Below are positions 1 through 6,657 of a stretch of DNA of 63,245 bases, piece by piece (within the stretch, counting starts at the first letter, position 1; every line of letters begins with the position of its first letter). Source of the DNA: STC-54 sp964504665. GTDB lineage: Bacteria; Patescibacteriota; Microgenomatia; Daviesbacterales; UBA10151. The notes below the pieces were generated by a model, which was not told the origin of the DNA, made no database searches, and was given only the letters and a program-made list of their open reading frames with translations. The position numbers and the translations under genes are program-made. The stretch is from assembly GCA_964504665.1 (NCBI GenBank), contig CAZDEH010000004.1:1-63245 (forward strand), in the 5' to 3' direction.

Positions 1-2638
1 TGCCGTCAAAATCCGTGTCAATTCGCTTGAAGTTCCCACCTAGATTTACAAAGATTGGCATTTCATCAAAATCCTGCGCGTCAATAGTTAAGTTCTCAAT
101 AAGGTGTAGTTTTATCAACTCTAGCCATTGTTCTTGTTTGACAGTAATCTTTTTGTCGCCCATAACTTTTGCCATTGCCAAATCTACACGTTCTTTCGCT
201 GACAGTAAGGGTTCATCTTTGGCAGCGTGTTTAACCATTGAAATAATATCTGCAAGCGGGTATTTGTAGGCGCGGCGCAGGTTATCTTCTGTAAAACGTT
301 CCGGTTGCTGGGCTAGTGAAGTGCGCAATTCTTTAAGTGCGCCGGTATTCCACCCTTTAGGCTTATTCAAAACAATGCTAATAGCTTCAATATGTTCTGG
401 ATTATCTGTAACAAACCTTTCAAATTGCACAATATAATCCTCTGGTTTTAGTTCCCGTCCATCTGTAGTCCTAAATATATATTCAGAAGAAACTGTGTCT
501 TCTTGTTCTATTGCGCGGATAAACCTTTTTGGCGGACGCGGGTAGTGATTTAGCAGGTCAATAAACTTTTCATCAGTTAGGATTTTCAGGGTTTCAACCC
601 GTTCTTTTGTTAACGAGTCAGGCAAATCTTTGGCAAAGTTAGAAATATCACCATCTGGTATGTACTTGGCAAACATTTCGCGACCATCAGCGGTAATATT
701 TTTGGCAATACGTTGCAACCTTTTAACAAGACATTTTGTGTTGTATTCAACGTCAATATTGTTGCTAATGTCACTTATCAGCTGTTCTATTGGTCTGGTA
801 GGATTACCGGGTGGTACTTGGGTTATTCCGGTACTGTTTTTGAACGCTTCCAAAAGTGTGCCGTCAAAACAATCAAACACAGTAAAGTGAGTTTTAGCGG
901 GAGTTCCCAAACCATTTGGGAAGTTGGTACAAAGACGCGTTCCACGCCCAAGCATTTGTTCAAAAAGGATACGGGATTTTACGGGGCGCAAGAAAATAAT
1001 ATTTTCAATTGAGGGTATATCAACACCTGTTGAAAGCATATCAACGGTTACTACTATGTGAGGTTCCGGGCGGTTTCTAAACTCTTTTATGCGCGTTAAG
1101 GGACGGTCAACAGTAGCTGAACCGGTTATTTTTTGTACGAACGCGTCGCCACGTCCAAAAATATCACGGCACAAATCAACTAGCTGGTCAGCATGTGAAG
1201 TATTGGGCAAATCATTATGGGCAAAGATTAAGGTTTTGGGGAAGCGACCAGTTTCTTCTTCTTGTACTTTGGCGTACTTGGCAAACTCCTCAATAATTTT
1301 GCGGTTGCTATCAGGAGATGTAATATCGCGTTCAATATCTGTTACTTCAAACTTTCGTTCATCTTCCAATAAATCAAGTTGTTGCGCACCCGTATTTGGG
1401 TCAACTTGTTCTATTTCTTCACCCTCTTTTAAAGTAATTCCTTCAAGCCGGACACCTGAAGAAACTTTAACCGCGTCGTAATCAACCAAAAACCCGTCTT
1501 GAACTGCCTTTTCATAAGGGTAACGATAAACAATTTCTTTAAAGTAACCCGTGGTGTGGGCGGCGGGTGTTGCGGTGAGTCCAATCTTTACTGCGTCAAA
1601 ATGGTCAAGTACACCTCGCCACTTACTTACTTCTTGTGATGTGTAACCTCTATGGCACTCATCAGCAATAATGGTGTCAAAGGCGTTAATGGGCATATCA
1701 ACTTTGTCCGCGTCATCTTCAGGGTCAAAGTCACCGCTGTAACTAAACATGCCTTCTTTACCATAAAGGTTAATTTGCATGCGTTGTATTGTTGAAATGT
1801 ATACAAATACCTGGTTACCATCAGGGTCCGTCAGGTATCCAGTTGGTATTACATTAAAGTCAATCTTTTCGTTACTTTCAAAATCATCAACCTTAAACTT
1901 TTGGCTATACACCTGATATATTTGATTAAACTTCAAACCGTTCTCCGCCTCGTATGCGGCAAACTCCATAACTGTTTGTGCGGCCAGTGCCTTACGGTCA
2001 ACTAAAAATAAAGTGCGCTTACTTATACCAGACTTTAATAAGCGATAAATAAGAGAGGCTACCGTAAATGTTTTACCCGTACCCGTTGCCATAGCAATAA
2101 GCATTGAACGTTTGTTGTCCACGAGTGCCTTTTCAACGGAAGTAATAGCTTCGCGCTGATAGTAGCGCAACTTGGCATAATCAGCGGGGTTTTGCGCAAA
2201 CCAGCTTACATTTTCGTGGGTGGGGTTGGTTAAATACTCAATAAGCGCTTTAGGGGTATGAAATTCCTGTACGGGGCGCGACCGGCTATTGCTGGTGCGC
2301 AAATCCTGGAACCAAATAATTTCACCATTAGTGGAATAAATAAAGGGTACATCTTTACCATCTTGCGCCGCACCTTTTACGTAGCGCTGCGCTTGGGATA
2401 AAACATTTTGAGGACCAAGACCTATTTTTTTAGCTTCAACAAAGGCAACTAACTTACCATTGGCAAAAAGCGCGTAATCAACAGGTCCTGTTGCGGTTAC
2501 ATACTCTTCAATAGCGGTTTTATGAAGCGCGGAAGTGTCTAAACCTTCTTTGTAGGGAATAATACTGTCCCAACCGGACTTTTTTAACTTTTCGTCAATC
2601 CACCTTTTGCGCGTGACTTCTTCGTTTACGTAATCCAT
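1..2638 (-). CDS. hsdR: Type I restriction endonuclease subunit R (HsdR, EcoEI-like), 3' end cut by window edge
   Basis: Motor and nuclease subunit of a type I restriction-modification system, which translocates and cuts foreign DNA together with HsdM and HsdS. The minus-strand frame is open from an ATG at 2638 to the window edge (879 codons), close to the usual EcoEI-family length, so little is missing. Seen: an N-terminal nuclease region with VEAKK near residue 67, a Walker A motif MATGTGKT near 185, the helicase box DECH near 326, and motif VI QMLGRGTRL further on, followed by an EcoEI-type C-terminal region. It follows the small HTH gene by 26 nt in the same direction, so the two are probably co-transcribed. 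HsdM and HsdS are not in the window; they may lie past the left edge. A solitary defence helicase-nuclease is the alternative. Confidence 0.9.
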   Translation of the reverse strand, partial: MDYVNEEVTRKRWIDEKLKKSGWDSIIPYKEGLDTSALHKTAIEEYVTATGPVDYALFANGKLVAFVEAKKIGLGPQNVLSQAQRYVKGAAQDGKDVPFIYSTNGEIIWFQDLRTSNSRSRPVQEFHTPKALIEYLTNPTHENVSWFAQNPADYAKLRYYQREAITSVEKALVDNKRSMLIAMATGTGKTFTVASLIYRLLKSGISKRTLFLVDRKALAAQTVMEFAAYEAENGLKFNQIYQVYSQKFKVDDFESNEKIDFNVIPTGYLTDPDGNQVFVYISTIQRMQINLYGKEGMFSYSGDFDPEDDADKVDMPINAFDTIIADECHRGYTSQEVSKWRGVLDHFDAVKIGLTATPAAHTTGYFKEIVYRYPYEKAVQDGFLVDYDAVKVSSGVRLEGITLKEGEEIEQVDPNTGAQQLDLLEDERKFEVTDIERDITSPDSNRKIIEEFAKYAKVQEEETGRFPKTLIFAHNDLPNTSHADQLVDLCRDIFGRGDAFVQKITGSATVDRPLTRIKEFRNRPEPHIVVTVDMLSTGVDIPSIENIIFLRPVKSRILFEQMLGRGTRLCTNFPNGLGTPAKTHFTVFDCFDGTLLEAFKNSTGITQVPPGNPTRPIEQLISDISNNIDVEYNTKCLVKRLQRIAKNITADGREMFAKYIPDGDISNFAKDLPDSLTKERVETLKILTDEKFIDLLNHYPRPPKRFIRAIEQEDTVSSEYIFRTTDGRELKPEDYIVQFERFVTDNPEHIEAISIVLNKPKGWNTGALKELRTSLAQQPERFTEDNLRRAYKYPLADIISMVKHAAKDEPLLSAKERVDLAMAKVMGDKKITVKQEQWLELIKLHLIENLTIDAQDFDEMPIFVNLGGNFKRIDTDFDG

Positions 2639-2664
2639 ATTTATTCTTATATTTATTGGGCAAG

Positions 2665-2850
2665 CTATTGGTCAGAAAGTTTTTTAACCAACCGTTCAAT
2701 ATCTTCCTTTTTGTAACGCCTGTCACCCCGTTCGCTAATAACAATTGCTTTTAACTTGCCACTATTATCCCAACGCCTTAGCGTTTCTGGATTAACCCCT
2801 AGCATTTCAGCAGCTTGACGTATTTTTAATAGCTTTACGGTTCTTGGCAT
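2665..2850 (-). CDS. Small MerR/excisionase-like helix-turn-helix DNA-binding protein
   Basis: A 61-residue protein that is almost entirely one winged HTH of the MerR/AlpA/Xis type: the stretch AAEMLGVNPETLRRWDNSGK forms the helix-turn-helix and ERGDRRYKKEDIERL the wing. Proteins like this act as repressors or as excisionases in mobile elements. An AAAGG Shine-Dalgarno-like sequence precedes the ATG. The gene lies between its own palindromic upstream region and hsdR, so it is the natural candidate to bind the inverted repeats at 2856-2870 and 2884-2909 and to control both hsdR and the divergent plus-strand transcript. The DNA-binding assignment is firm; the regulatory target is inference. Confidence 0.8.
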   Translation of the reverse strand: MPRTVKLLKIRQAAEMLGVNPETLRRWDNSGKLKAIVISERGDRRYKKEDIERLVKKLSDQ

Positions 2851-2855
2851 TGTTG

Positions 2856-2870
2856 TACCTTTTCAAGGTA
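2856..2870. promoter_or_regulatory. Perfect inverted repeat in the 5' leader of the HTH gene
   Basis: TACCTT (2856-2861), spacer TTC, AAGGTA (2865-2870). In the minus-strand mRNA this hairpin would hold the AAAGG ribosome-binding sequence of the HTH gene. It could be an operator for the HTH protein or a translation-control hairpin. Confidence 0.5.
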
Positions 2871-2883
2871 AAATCTACTACTC

Positions 2884-2909
2884 AATTATACATGAAATAG
2901 TGTATAATT
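2884..2909. promoter_or_regulatory. Palindromic divergent promoter/operator
   Basis: A perfect 9-bp inverted repeat, AATTATACA (2884-2892) and TGTATAATT (2901-2909), with an 8-bp spacer. Each arm contains a consensus -10 box: TATAAT on plus at 2903-2908 and TATAAT on minus at 2890-2885. It therefore can fire towards the structured RNA on one side and the HTH-hsdR pair on the other, and a dimeric repressor bound here would block both. No good -35 boxes are seen. Confidence 0.6.
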
Positions 2910-2914
2910 ACATC

Positions 2915-3090
2915 ACAACTTAACAGTTGCCTAACCCTTATGGCGCAAGTCCTAAGGTATGGCACTAAAACCAATGACGGCAGTAAGCCTCTCGTAAGAG
3001 CACCGTCATTGGTTATCGTCTGAAAAGGCGGTAGGTGACGAAAGTCATCGCTTGCGGGGGGCTTTTTGATTACCCCGCCAGCAATACACT
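2915..3090 (+). ncRNA. Candidate structured RNA: three consecutive GNRA-capped stem-loops (5' leader or stand-alone RNA)
   Basis: Starting about where the 2903-2908 promoter would initiate, about 170 nt contain no plausible gene but strong nested pairing. Hairpin 1: TGCC-TA/CCTTA (2928-2940) pairs with TAAGG-TA/GGCA (2953-2964) and is capped by GGC-GCAA-GTC. Hairpin 2: a perfect 11-bp stem, ACCAATGACGG (2970-2980) with CCGTCATTGGT (3003-3013), enclosing CTC-GTAA-GAG. Hairpin 3: GGTGAC-GAAA-GTCATC (3034-3049), with GGCGG (3027-3031) and CCGCC (3075-3079) able to close around it. An alternative stem is GCGGGG (3054-3059) with CCCCGC (3073-3078). All three caps are GNRA tetraloops. It ends just before a strong AGGAGG that starts the next gene. 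I do not recognise a known riboswitch class. Confidence 0.6.
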
Positions 3091-3108
3091 TTTTAGGAGG
3101 TGATATTG

Positions 3109-3375
3109 ATGGACGGAAAGACTAAAAAAGTATTAAATCAAGGTTTAAAATCCTTACTTATAAGGATTGGTGTAGTTGCCATTGGTTTTTGGTTACTAGC
3201 CAACCTGTGGAATGTTTTGAATGGTAACCAATTCCTATCGCTAGAAAAGTCCTTATTTGTTAGCGCTGTTATATTTCTAGTTTTGATAGTTTTAGTGATA
3301 GCTTATGGAATGTTTGCACCCATTATTCAAGCAGCCTTGGAAGGATATAAAGAAAAGTTTAAGGACAAAGGGTAA
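3109..3375 (+). CDS. Small two-helix membrane protein, unknown function
   Basis: An 88-residue protein with two hydrophobic segments (about residues 15-38 and 48-78) and a charged C-terminus rich in Lys. The ATG at 3109 is chosen over an upstream GTG at 3100 because AGGAGG at 3095-3100 is ideally placed for it. It is the first gene after the structured RNA and probably its regulated target if that RNA acts in cis. No family recognised. It sits at the head of a short run of plus-strand genes (3109, 3389, 3991, 4377). Confidence 0.6.
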   Translation: MDGKTKKVLNQGLKSLLIRIGVVAIGFWLLANLWNVLNGNQFLSLEKSLFVSAVIFLVLIVLVIAYGMFAPIIQAALEGYKEKFKDKG

Positions 3376-3388
3376 TATTAGAACGTTT

Positions 3389-3973
3389 ATGAATAAAGCA
3401 AAAATAATTATTGCGGCATGTATTCTAATCACAGGCTTTTTTGGTTATTTTATTGGTAAAGGTGCCACTCCTGTTCTCTTACCGGTCAACAATACTCAAG
3501 TTAATTTACCGGACGAACAAATTAAGGTAACCGGTATTGATAGCACCAAGCAAAAACAAATTGAAGATTTTGTTGACAAATTTTATGAGTATCAATACGA
3601 AAGGGAGATTGATAAACTCCTGACTTTATTTACTCCTCCTGTAAACAAAGAAGAACAAGATGAACTTGACTCTTTACTTGGCAAGGATTATGCCACCGGT
3701 GATGAAAAGACACTCCCGCGACTCTTTAGCACCCAAGGATTAAGCTTTAGAGTACCTGCGCGCTACATAAGGACTATATCTGCGCAAAGTGGCGCTATAA
3801 CGGTTTTAGTTGATGAAATGAGGGTAATGTACTCTGGTATGGAGTATGTTGGCTATACAGCGCAAGTCTCTAAGTTTACTTTAGATTTAGTTGACACAAA
3901 CAATGGATTAAAACTAGAAAGCTATTATCACAACAATAAACAGGGCAAATACGAAGGATTTAGTGCTTACTAA
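3389..3973 (+). CDS. Membrane-anchored extracytoplasmic protein, unknown function
   Basis: A 194-residue protein with one N-terminal membrane segment (about residues 5-24, IIIAACILITGFFGYFIG) followed by a soluble domain, so it is probably anchored facing outward. The body has an acidic helical first half (EDFVDKFYEYQYEREIDKLL) and a beta-rich second half, reminiscent of NTF2-like fold proteins, but I cannot assign a family. The ATG at 3389 is chosen because it gives a clean membrane anchor; the frame stays open upstream only by overlapping the previous gene. It starts 13 nt after that gene and is likely in one operon with it. Confidence 0.6.
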   Translation: MNKAKIIIAACILITGFFGYFIGKGATPVLLPVNNTQVNLPDEQIKVTGIDSTKQKQIEDFVDKFYEYQYEREIDKLLTLFTPPVNKEEQDELDSLLGKDYATGDEKTLPRLFSTQGLSFRVPARYIRTISAQSGAITVLVDEMRVMYSGMEYVGYTAQVSKFTLDLVDTNNGLKLESYYHNNKQGKYEGFSAY

Positions 3974-3990
3974 ACTGCTAAAATATAGAT

Positions 3991-4341
3991 ATGGCTAAAC
4001 GAGGAAGACCTACAAAATATGCGCCAGGCATGATTAAAATTGCTGATGACTACTTAAATGAGTGTATTAAGGACAAAAAGATACCTTTTTTAGAAGAATT
4101 GGCACTTAAAATGGGTATAAGTGGTGATAGTTTATTGCGCTACAAGGCTAATACTGAATTTTGCGGTGCTATAGACCGCATAAAGGATTACCAATGTCTT
4201 TATTTAATAAAATCTGGCTTACGCGCTAATCCTGCGCAAATGGCTATATTCTTGCTAAAGACGGTGCACGGGTTGCGTGTGCCAAAGGTGGGTAAATATA
4301 GTAGCGATAATGAAAAGCCGTTACTTATTGCGTTTAAGTAG
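3991..4341 (+). CDS. Terminase small subunit-like DNA-binding protein
   Basis: A 116-residue basic protein beginning MAKRGRPTKY, a start typical of phage terminase small subunits and related element-borne DNA-binding proteins. An HTH-like segment follows (EELALKMGISGDSLLRYKA), and an end rich in Leu and Lys. Terminase small subunits recognise DNA ends for packaging; with no large terminase or capsid gene in view, a plain DNA-binding role in the mobile element is as likely. TAAAAT at 3979-3984 lies exactly 6 nt before the ATG and no Shine-Dalgarno sequence is present, so it may be made from a leaderless message. Confidence 0.55.
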   Translation: MAKRGRPTKYAPGMIKIADDYLNECIKDKKIPFLEELALKMGISGDSLLRYKANTEFCGAIDRIKDYQCLYLIKSGLRANPAQMAIFLLKTVHGLRVPKVGKYSSDNEKPLLIAFK

Positions 4342-4376
4342 ATAAACAAAAATGTACTGCCTAGATAAATATAAAG

Positions 4377-5069
4377 ATGAAAATAAATATTGCGGACAAG
4401 GCAAAAGCCAAGTTAACAAACGATGAGTATAAATACCTGCTTTTACTTGAGTGCTACGATAAATTTGAAGAAGAAGTAATACAAATACGGCAAAAGCTGA
4501 ATATTCCACTAGACAAGGACAAAATGACTATTTCAAACTTCAAAAATGTCCCTGACGCAAAGTTACTTAGGAAAGAAACTTTCAAACTAATTAAACAACT
4601 CAATATCCCCTTATCCTTAATGAACTCAATTGAAAGCATTATCCAATGGGGGCAAGTATTGTTTGCTACAGCGGATTTGTATGTATTTAGTGCTGATGAT
4701 TTAGGAAATAGAAAGCTATATTCAACAACTGCGTTTGGCAAAGCTTATCCTCTTATTCAAATTAATAAAAAAATAGGAATAGATAGATTTATGAAGGATA
4801 TAAAAGTAGTTTGGAACCAGATTGAGGAGGCAATGAATATATATCAAATGCTAATACCTTTACCAACAGCAGTTAAACATTTACCTATTGAAGAACTTGA
4901 GGCTAGTATTTTAATTTATAACTACAAAAAAGAAGGCTATAAGCATTGGGAGATTGCTGATATTTTAGAAGATAAACACAATATAGACTACCAAGATGGT
5001 GAAGGTGAAATACGGAAGAAATATAGTAAAATCAACAAAATCCTCAAATCTCTAGGCTTCACAAGCTAA
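4377..5069 (+). CDS. Hypothetical protein with C-terminal HTH-like region
   Basis: A 230-residue soluble protein that I do not recognise. It is mixed charged and helical, with a middle segment AMNIYQMLIPLPTAVKHL and a C-terminal part (YNYKKEGYKHWEIADILED, then IRKKYSKINKILKSL) that reads like a sigma-70 region 4 or replication-type HTH for DNA binding. It follows the terminase-like gene by 35 nt and is followed by a clear intrinsic terminator at 5135-5157, so it closes the plus-strand transcript that begins near 2910. Role in the element unknown. Confidence 0.55.
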   Translation: MKINIADKAKAKLTNDEYKYLLLLECYDKFEEEVIQIRQKLNIPLDKDKMTISNFKNVPDAKLLRKETFKLIKQLNIPLSLMNSIESIIQWGQVLFATADLYVFSADDLGNRKLYSTTAFGKAYPLIQINKKIGIDRFMKDIKVVWNQIEEAMNIYQMLIPLPTAVKHLPIEELEASILIYNYKKEGYKHWEIADILEDKHNIDYQDGEGEIRKKYSKINKILKSLGFTS

Positions 5070-5134
5070 AAACGTGGCTTCTTAGCAATTCTCTTCAAGC
5101 AACATATTATAGGTTAGATAAGTGTTTTAATAAT

Positions 5135-5157
5135 ACCAACTATACAGTTGGTTTTTT
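5135..5157 (+). terminator. Intrinsic terminator
   Basis: ACCAACT (5135-5141), loop ATAC, AGTTGGT (5146-5152), followed by a run of six T at 5152-5157. It ends the transcript carrying the genes from 3109 to 5069. Confidence 0.8.
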
Positions 5158-5186
5158 ATTGCACCAATAAACATAAACCCATAAAT

Positions 5187-5438
5187 ATGAATACGCAATC
5201 CAATAACAATAGCTTCCCCACTGATAACTTCCAACTTGCTTCTTACCTTTTAAGCGAAGGGGTACCGCTACTTTCACTTGATAAGGCTAACCCCAGGAGA
5301 GTTCTTTTTGTGTTTGAAGAAAGCGAACAAAGAAAAGTCCTTAACCAAAAGTATTTAAGCTACAAAGCTGAAACTGAAGTGCACCGGATATTTTCAGCGC
5401 AAAAGGACTTGAAACAACTTTTGTATCAAGACAGGTAA
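5187..5438 (+). CDS. DUF5659-like small protein
   Basis: An 83-residue soluble protein. The pattern FQLASYLLSEGVPLLSLDKA, then RRVLFVFEES, matches the DUF5659 family as I remember it: small proteins found in phages, mobile elements and CPR genomes, with no known function. The ATG at 5187 is used because the upstream in-frame TTG lies in the terminator stem. It lies 10 nt before the replication-initiator-like gene and probably shares its transcript. Confidence 0.6.
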   Translation: MNTQSNNNSFPTDNFQLASYLLSEGVPLLSLDKANPRRVLFVFEESEQRKVLNQKYLSYKAETEVHRIFSAQKDLKQLLYQDR

Positions 5439-5448
5439 AAAAACTACT

Positions 5449-6117
5449 ATGGATAAAAAAATAAAAATAACCATGAAGTGGAATTTCGCAAAACTACATG
5501 AAATGATGAAAGACAAACGATTAAAACCAACTGAAAAGGCTTTGTTAATAAACCTGCTTTTATATGCAGGCACAGATGGTTTATCCTTTCCTAGCCAAAA
5601 AACACTAGCAAGTGATTTTGGCTATTCAGCAAGGCAAATAAGTAACTGCCTATTGGTATTGTTAGCACACGGCTGGTTAAAAGATTGGAAGCGAAGGGGC
5701 TATGGTAGAAGCAATCGTTATTTCTTCAATCAAGAACTGTATTTCAACAATGACGAAAGTAATAGGAACTCCAGTTCTACTCAATTAAGCACTCCACTTC
5801 CTAACCAAACAGGAACTACACCTCCATCTAATGTAACTCAATTAAATAAATCAACTAATGTAATAAATAAAAGATATAGCAGTATCCAGGATATTAAGGA
5901 TAACGATATTGAAGAAATATCAGAACAATACAAAGTACCCATTGGTCTAGTGCAATTACAACTGGAAGCACTAAGGAACTACTGTTCGTCTAAAGGGAGA
6001 ACCTACAAAGACTACAAAGCTGCATTAAAAAACTTTGTTATTAAAGAGGCAAAATCAACCATTGAAAGGAGGGCTTTCTATGGCAACAAACGAGGAATTG
6101 ACGCAAGGGATTTATGA
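5449..6117 (+). CDS. Replication-initiator-like winged-helix protein
   Basis: A 222-residue protein whose first 95 residues form a winged HTH: RLKPTEKALLINLLLYAG, SFPSQKTLASDFGYSARQIS and HGWLKDWKRRGYGRSNRYFF. This is the pattern of phage and plasmid replisome-organiser or initiator proteins that bind origin DNA. A polar Ser/Thr/Asn linker (about 105-140) separates it from a helical C-terminal part (about 150-215). Its place in an integrated element, beside DUF5659 and the recombinase, suggests it starts replication of the excised element or controls its genes. The DNA-binding fold is clear; the replication role is inference. Confidence 0.6.
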   Translation: MDKKIKITMKWNFAKLHEMMKDKRLKPTEKALLINLLLYAGTDGLSFPSQKTLASDFGYSARQISNCLLVLLAHGWLKDWKRRGYGRSNRYFFNQELYFNNDESNRNSSSTQLSTPLPNQTGTTPPSNVTQLNKSTNVINKRYSSIQDIKDNDIEEISEQYKVPIGLVQLQLEALRNYCSSKGRTYKDYKAALKNFVIKEAKSTIERRAFYGNKRGIDARDL

Positions 6118-6412
6118 AGAGGAATGGGGTGTCCAAGTAGGCAAAGAACTTTTTGTGCTTAATAGTAAACAAGCAAAGATATTAAGGGAAGCAGACTTAG
6201 CGGGGCAAAGAGGGATTGTTTGGTTTGAAAAGTTTGCAATTTCAATACCCCACATACAATCAATTTGGCGCATAAGTAAGCGCATTAAAAACCAATTACC
6301 TGAGGGTGAAAAGCAGGAAGAACCAGAAATGACGCAAGAACAACGAGAACGCGTGAGGATAAAGATTGAACAAATAAAAAAAGATTTTAGGTTAGATAAA
6401 AAATCTAAGTAG
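6080..6412 (+). CDS. Hypothetical protein of the mobile element
   Basis: A 110-residue soluble protein, not recognised. The ATG at 6080 is chosen because of the strong AAAGGAGGG at 6065-6073; this makes it overlap the end of the preceding gene by 38 nt, a sign of translational coupling. The N-terminal half (VQVGKELFVLNSKQAKILRE) looks like a small alpha-beta fold, and the C-terminal part is highly charged and helical (QEQRERVRIKIEQIKKDF). Many phage and ICE genomes carry small genes of this kind next to the initiator. Confidence 0.55.
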   Translation: MATNEELTQGIYEEEWGVQVGKELFVLNSKQAKILREADLAGQRGIVWFEKFAISIPHIQSIWRISKRIKNQLPEGEKQEEPEMTQEQRERVRIKIEQIKKDFRLDKKSK

Positions 6413-6417
6413 CCAAT

Positions 6418-6639
6418 ATGATTTTAACTATGAAAGACCTTGTAAATGCGACAATTTTGAATAAGCAAGCTATCCAAATTACTCCGGAAATGGAGAATAA
6501 AATGCGTTTAATCGCAAATCTGATTATTGACCGGATATTTGAAGATAAGAAGAACAACACTTTAAAATTCACTTCCAATTCAAATGGGCTGCAAGGTAAG
6601 GATAATAGGCATGTATTTAAGGAAGAAAGCGCGACATAA
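6418..6639 (+). CDS. Small hypothetical protein
   Basis: A 73-residue protein without a recognised family; the first 45 residues are predicted helical (MENKMRLIANLIIDRIFED) and the rest polar. It starts 5 nt after the preceding stop and ends 18 nt before the recombinase gene. An alternative ATG lies at 6430. Its position immediately before a large serine recombinase would suit a recombination directionality factor or other accessory protein, but nothing in the sequence proves this. Confidence 0.45.
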   Translation: MILTMKDLVNATILNKQAIQITPEMENKMRLIANLIIDRIFEDKKNNTLKFTSNSNGLQGKDNRHVFKEESAT

Positions 6640-6657
6640 TGATTTAAGGCTATAAAT

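Noticed and set aside
15..1481. Several plus-strand reading frames of 84-130 codons
   Set aside because: They lie opposite the minus-strand hsdR frame, which is continuous and has clear helicase motifs; the plus-strand products are of low complexity and match nothing.
2915..3090. Assignment of the structured region to a c-di-GMP or ZTP riboswitch
   Set aside because: Fragments such as GGTAGGTGACG and ACCCCGCC recall these classes, but the conserved cores and order do not fit.
3100..3108. GTG at 3100 as the start of the small membrane protein
   Set aside because: It overlaps the AGGAGG sequence, which is ideally spaced for the ATG at 3109.
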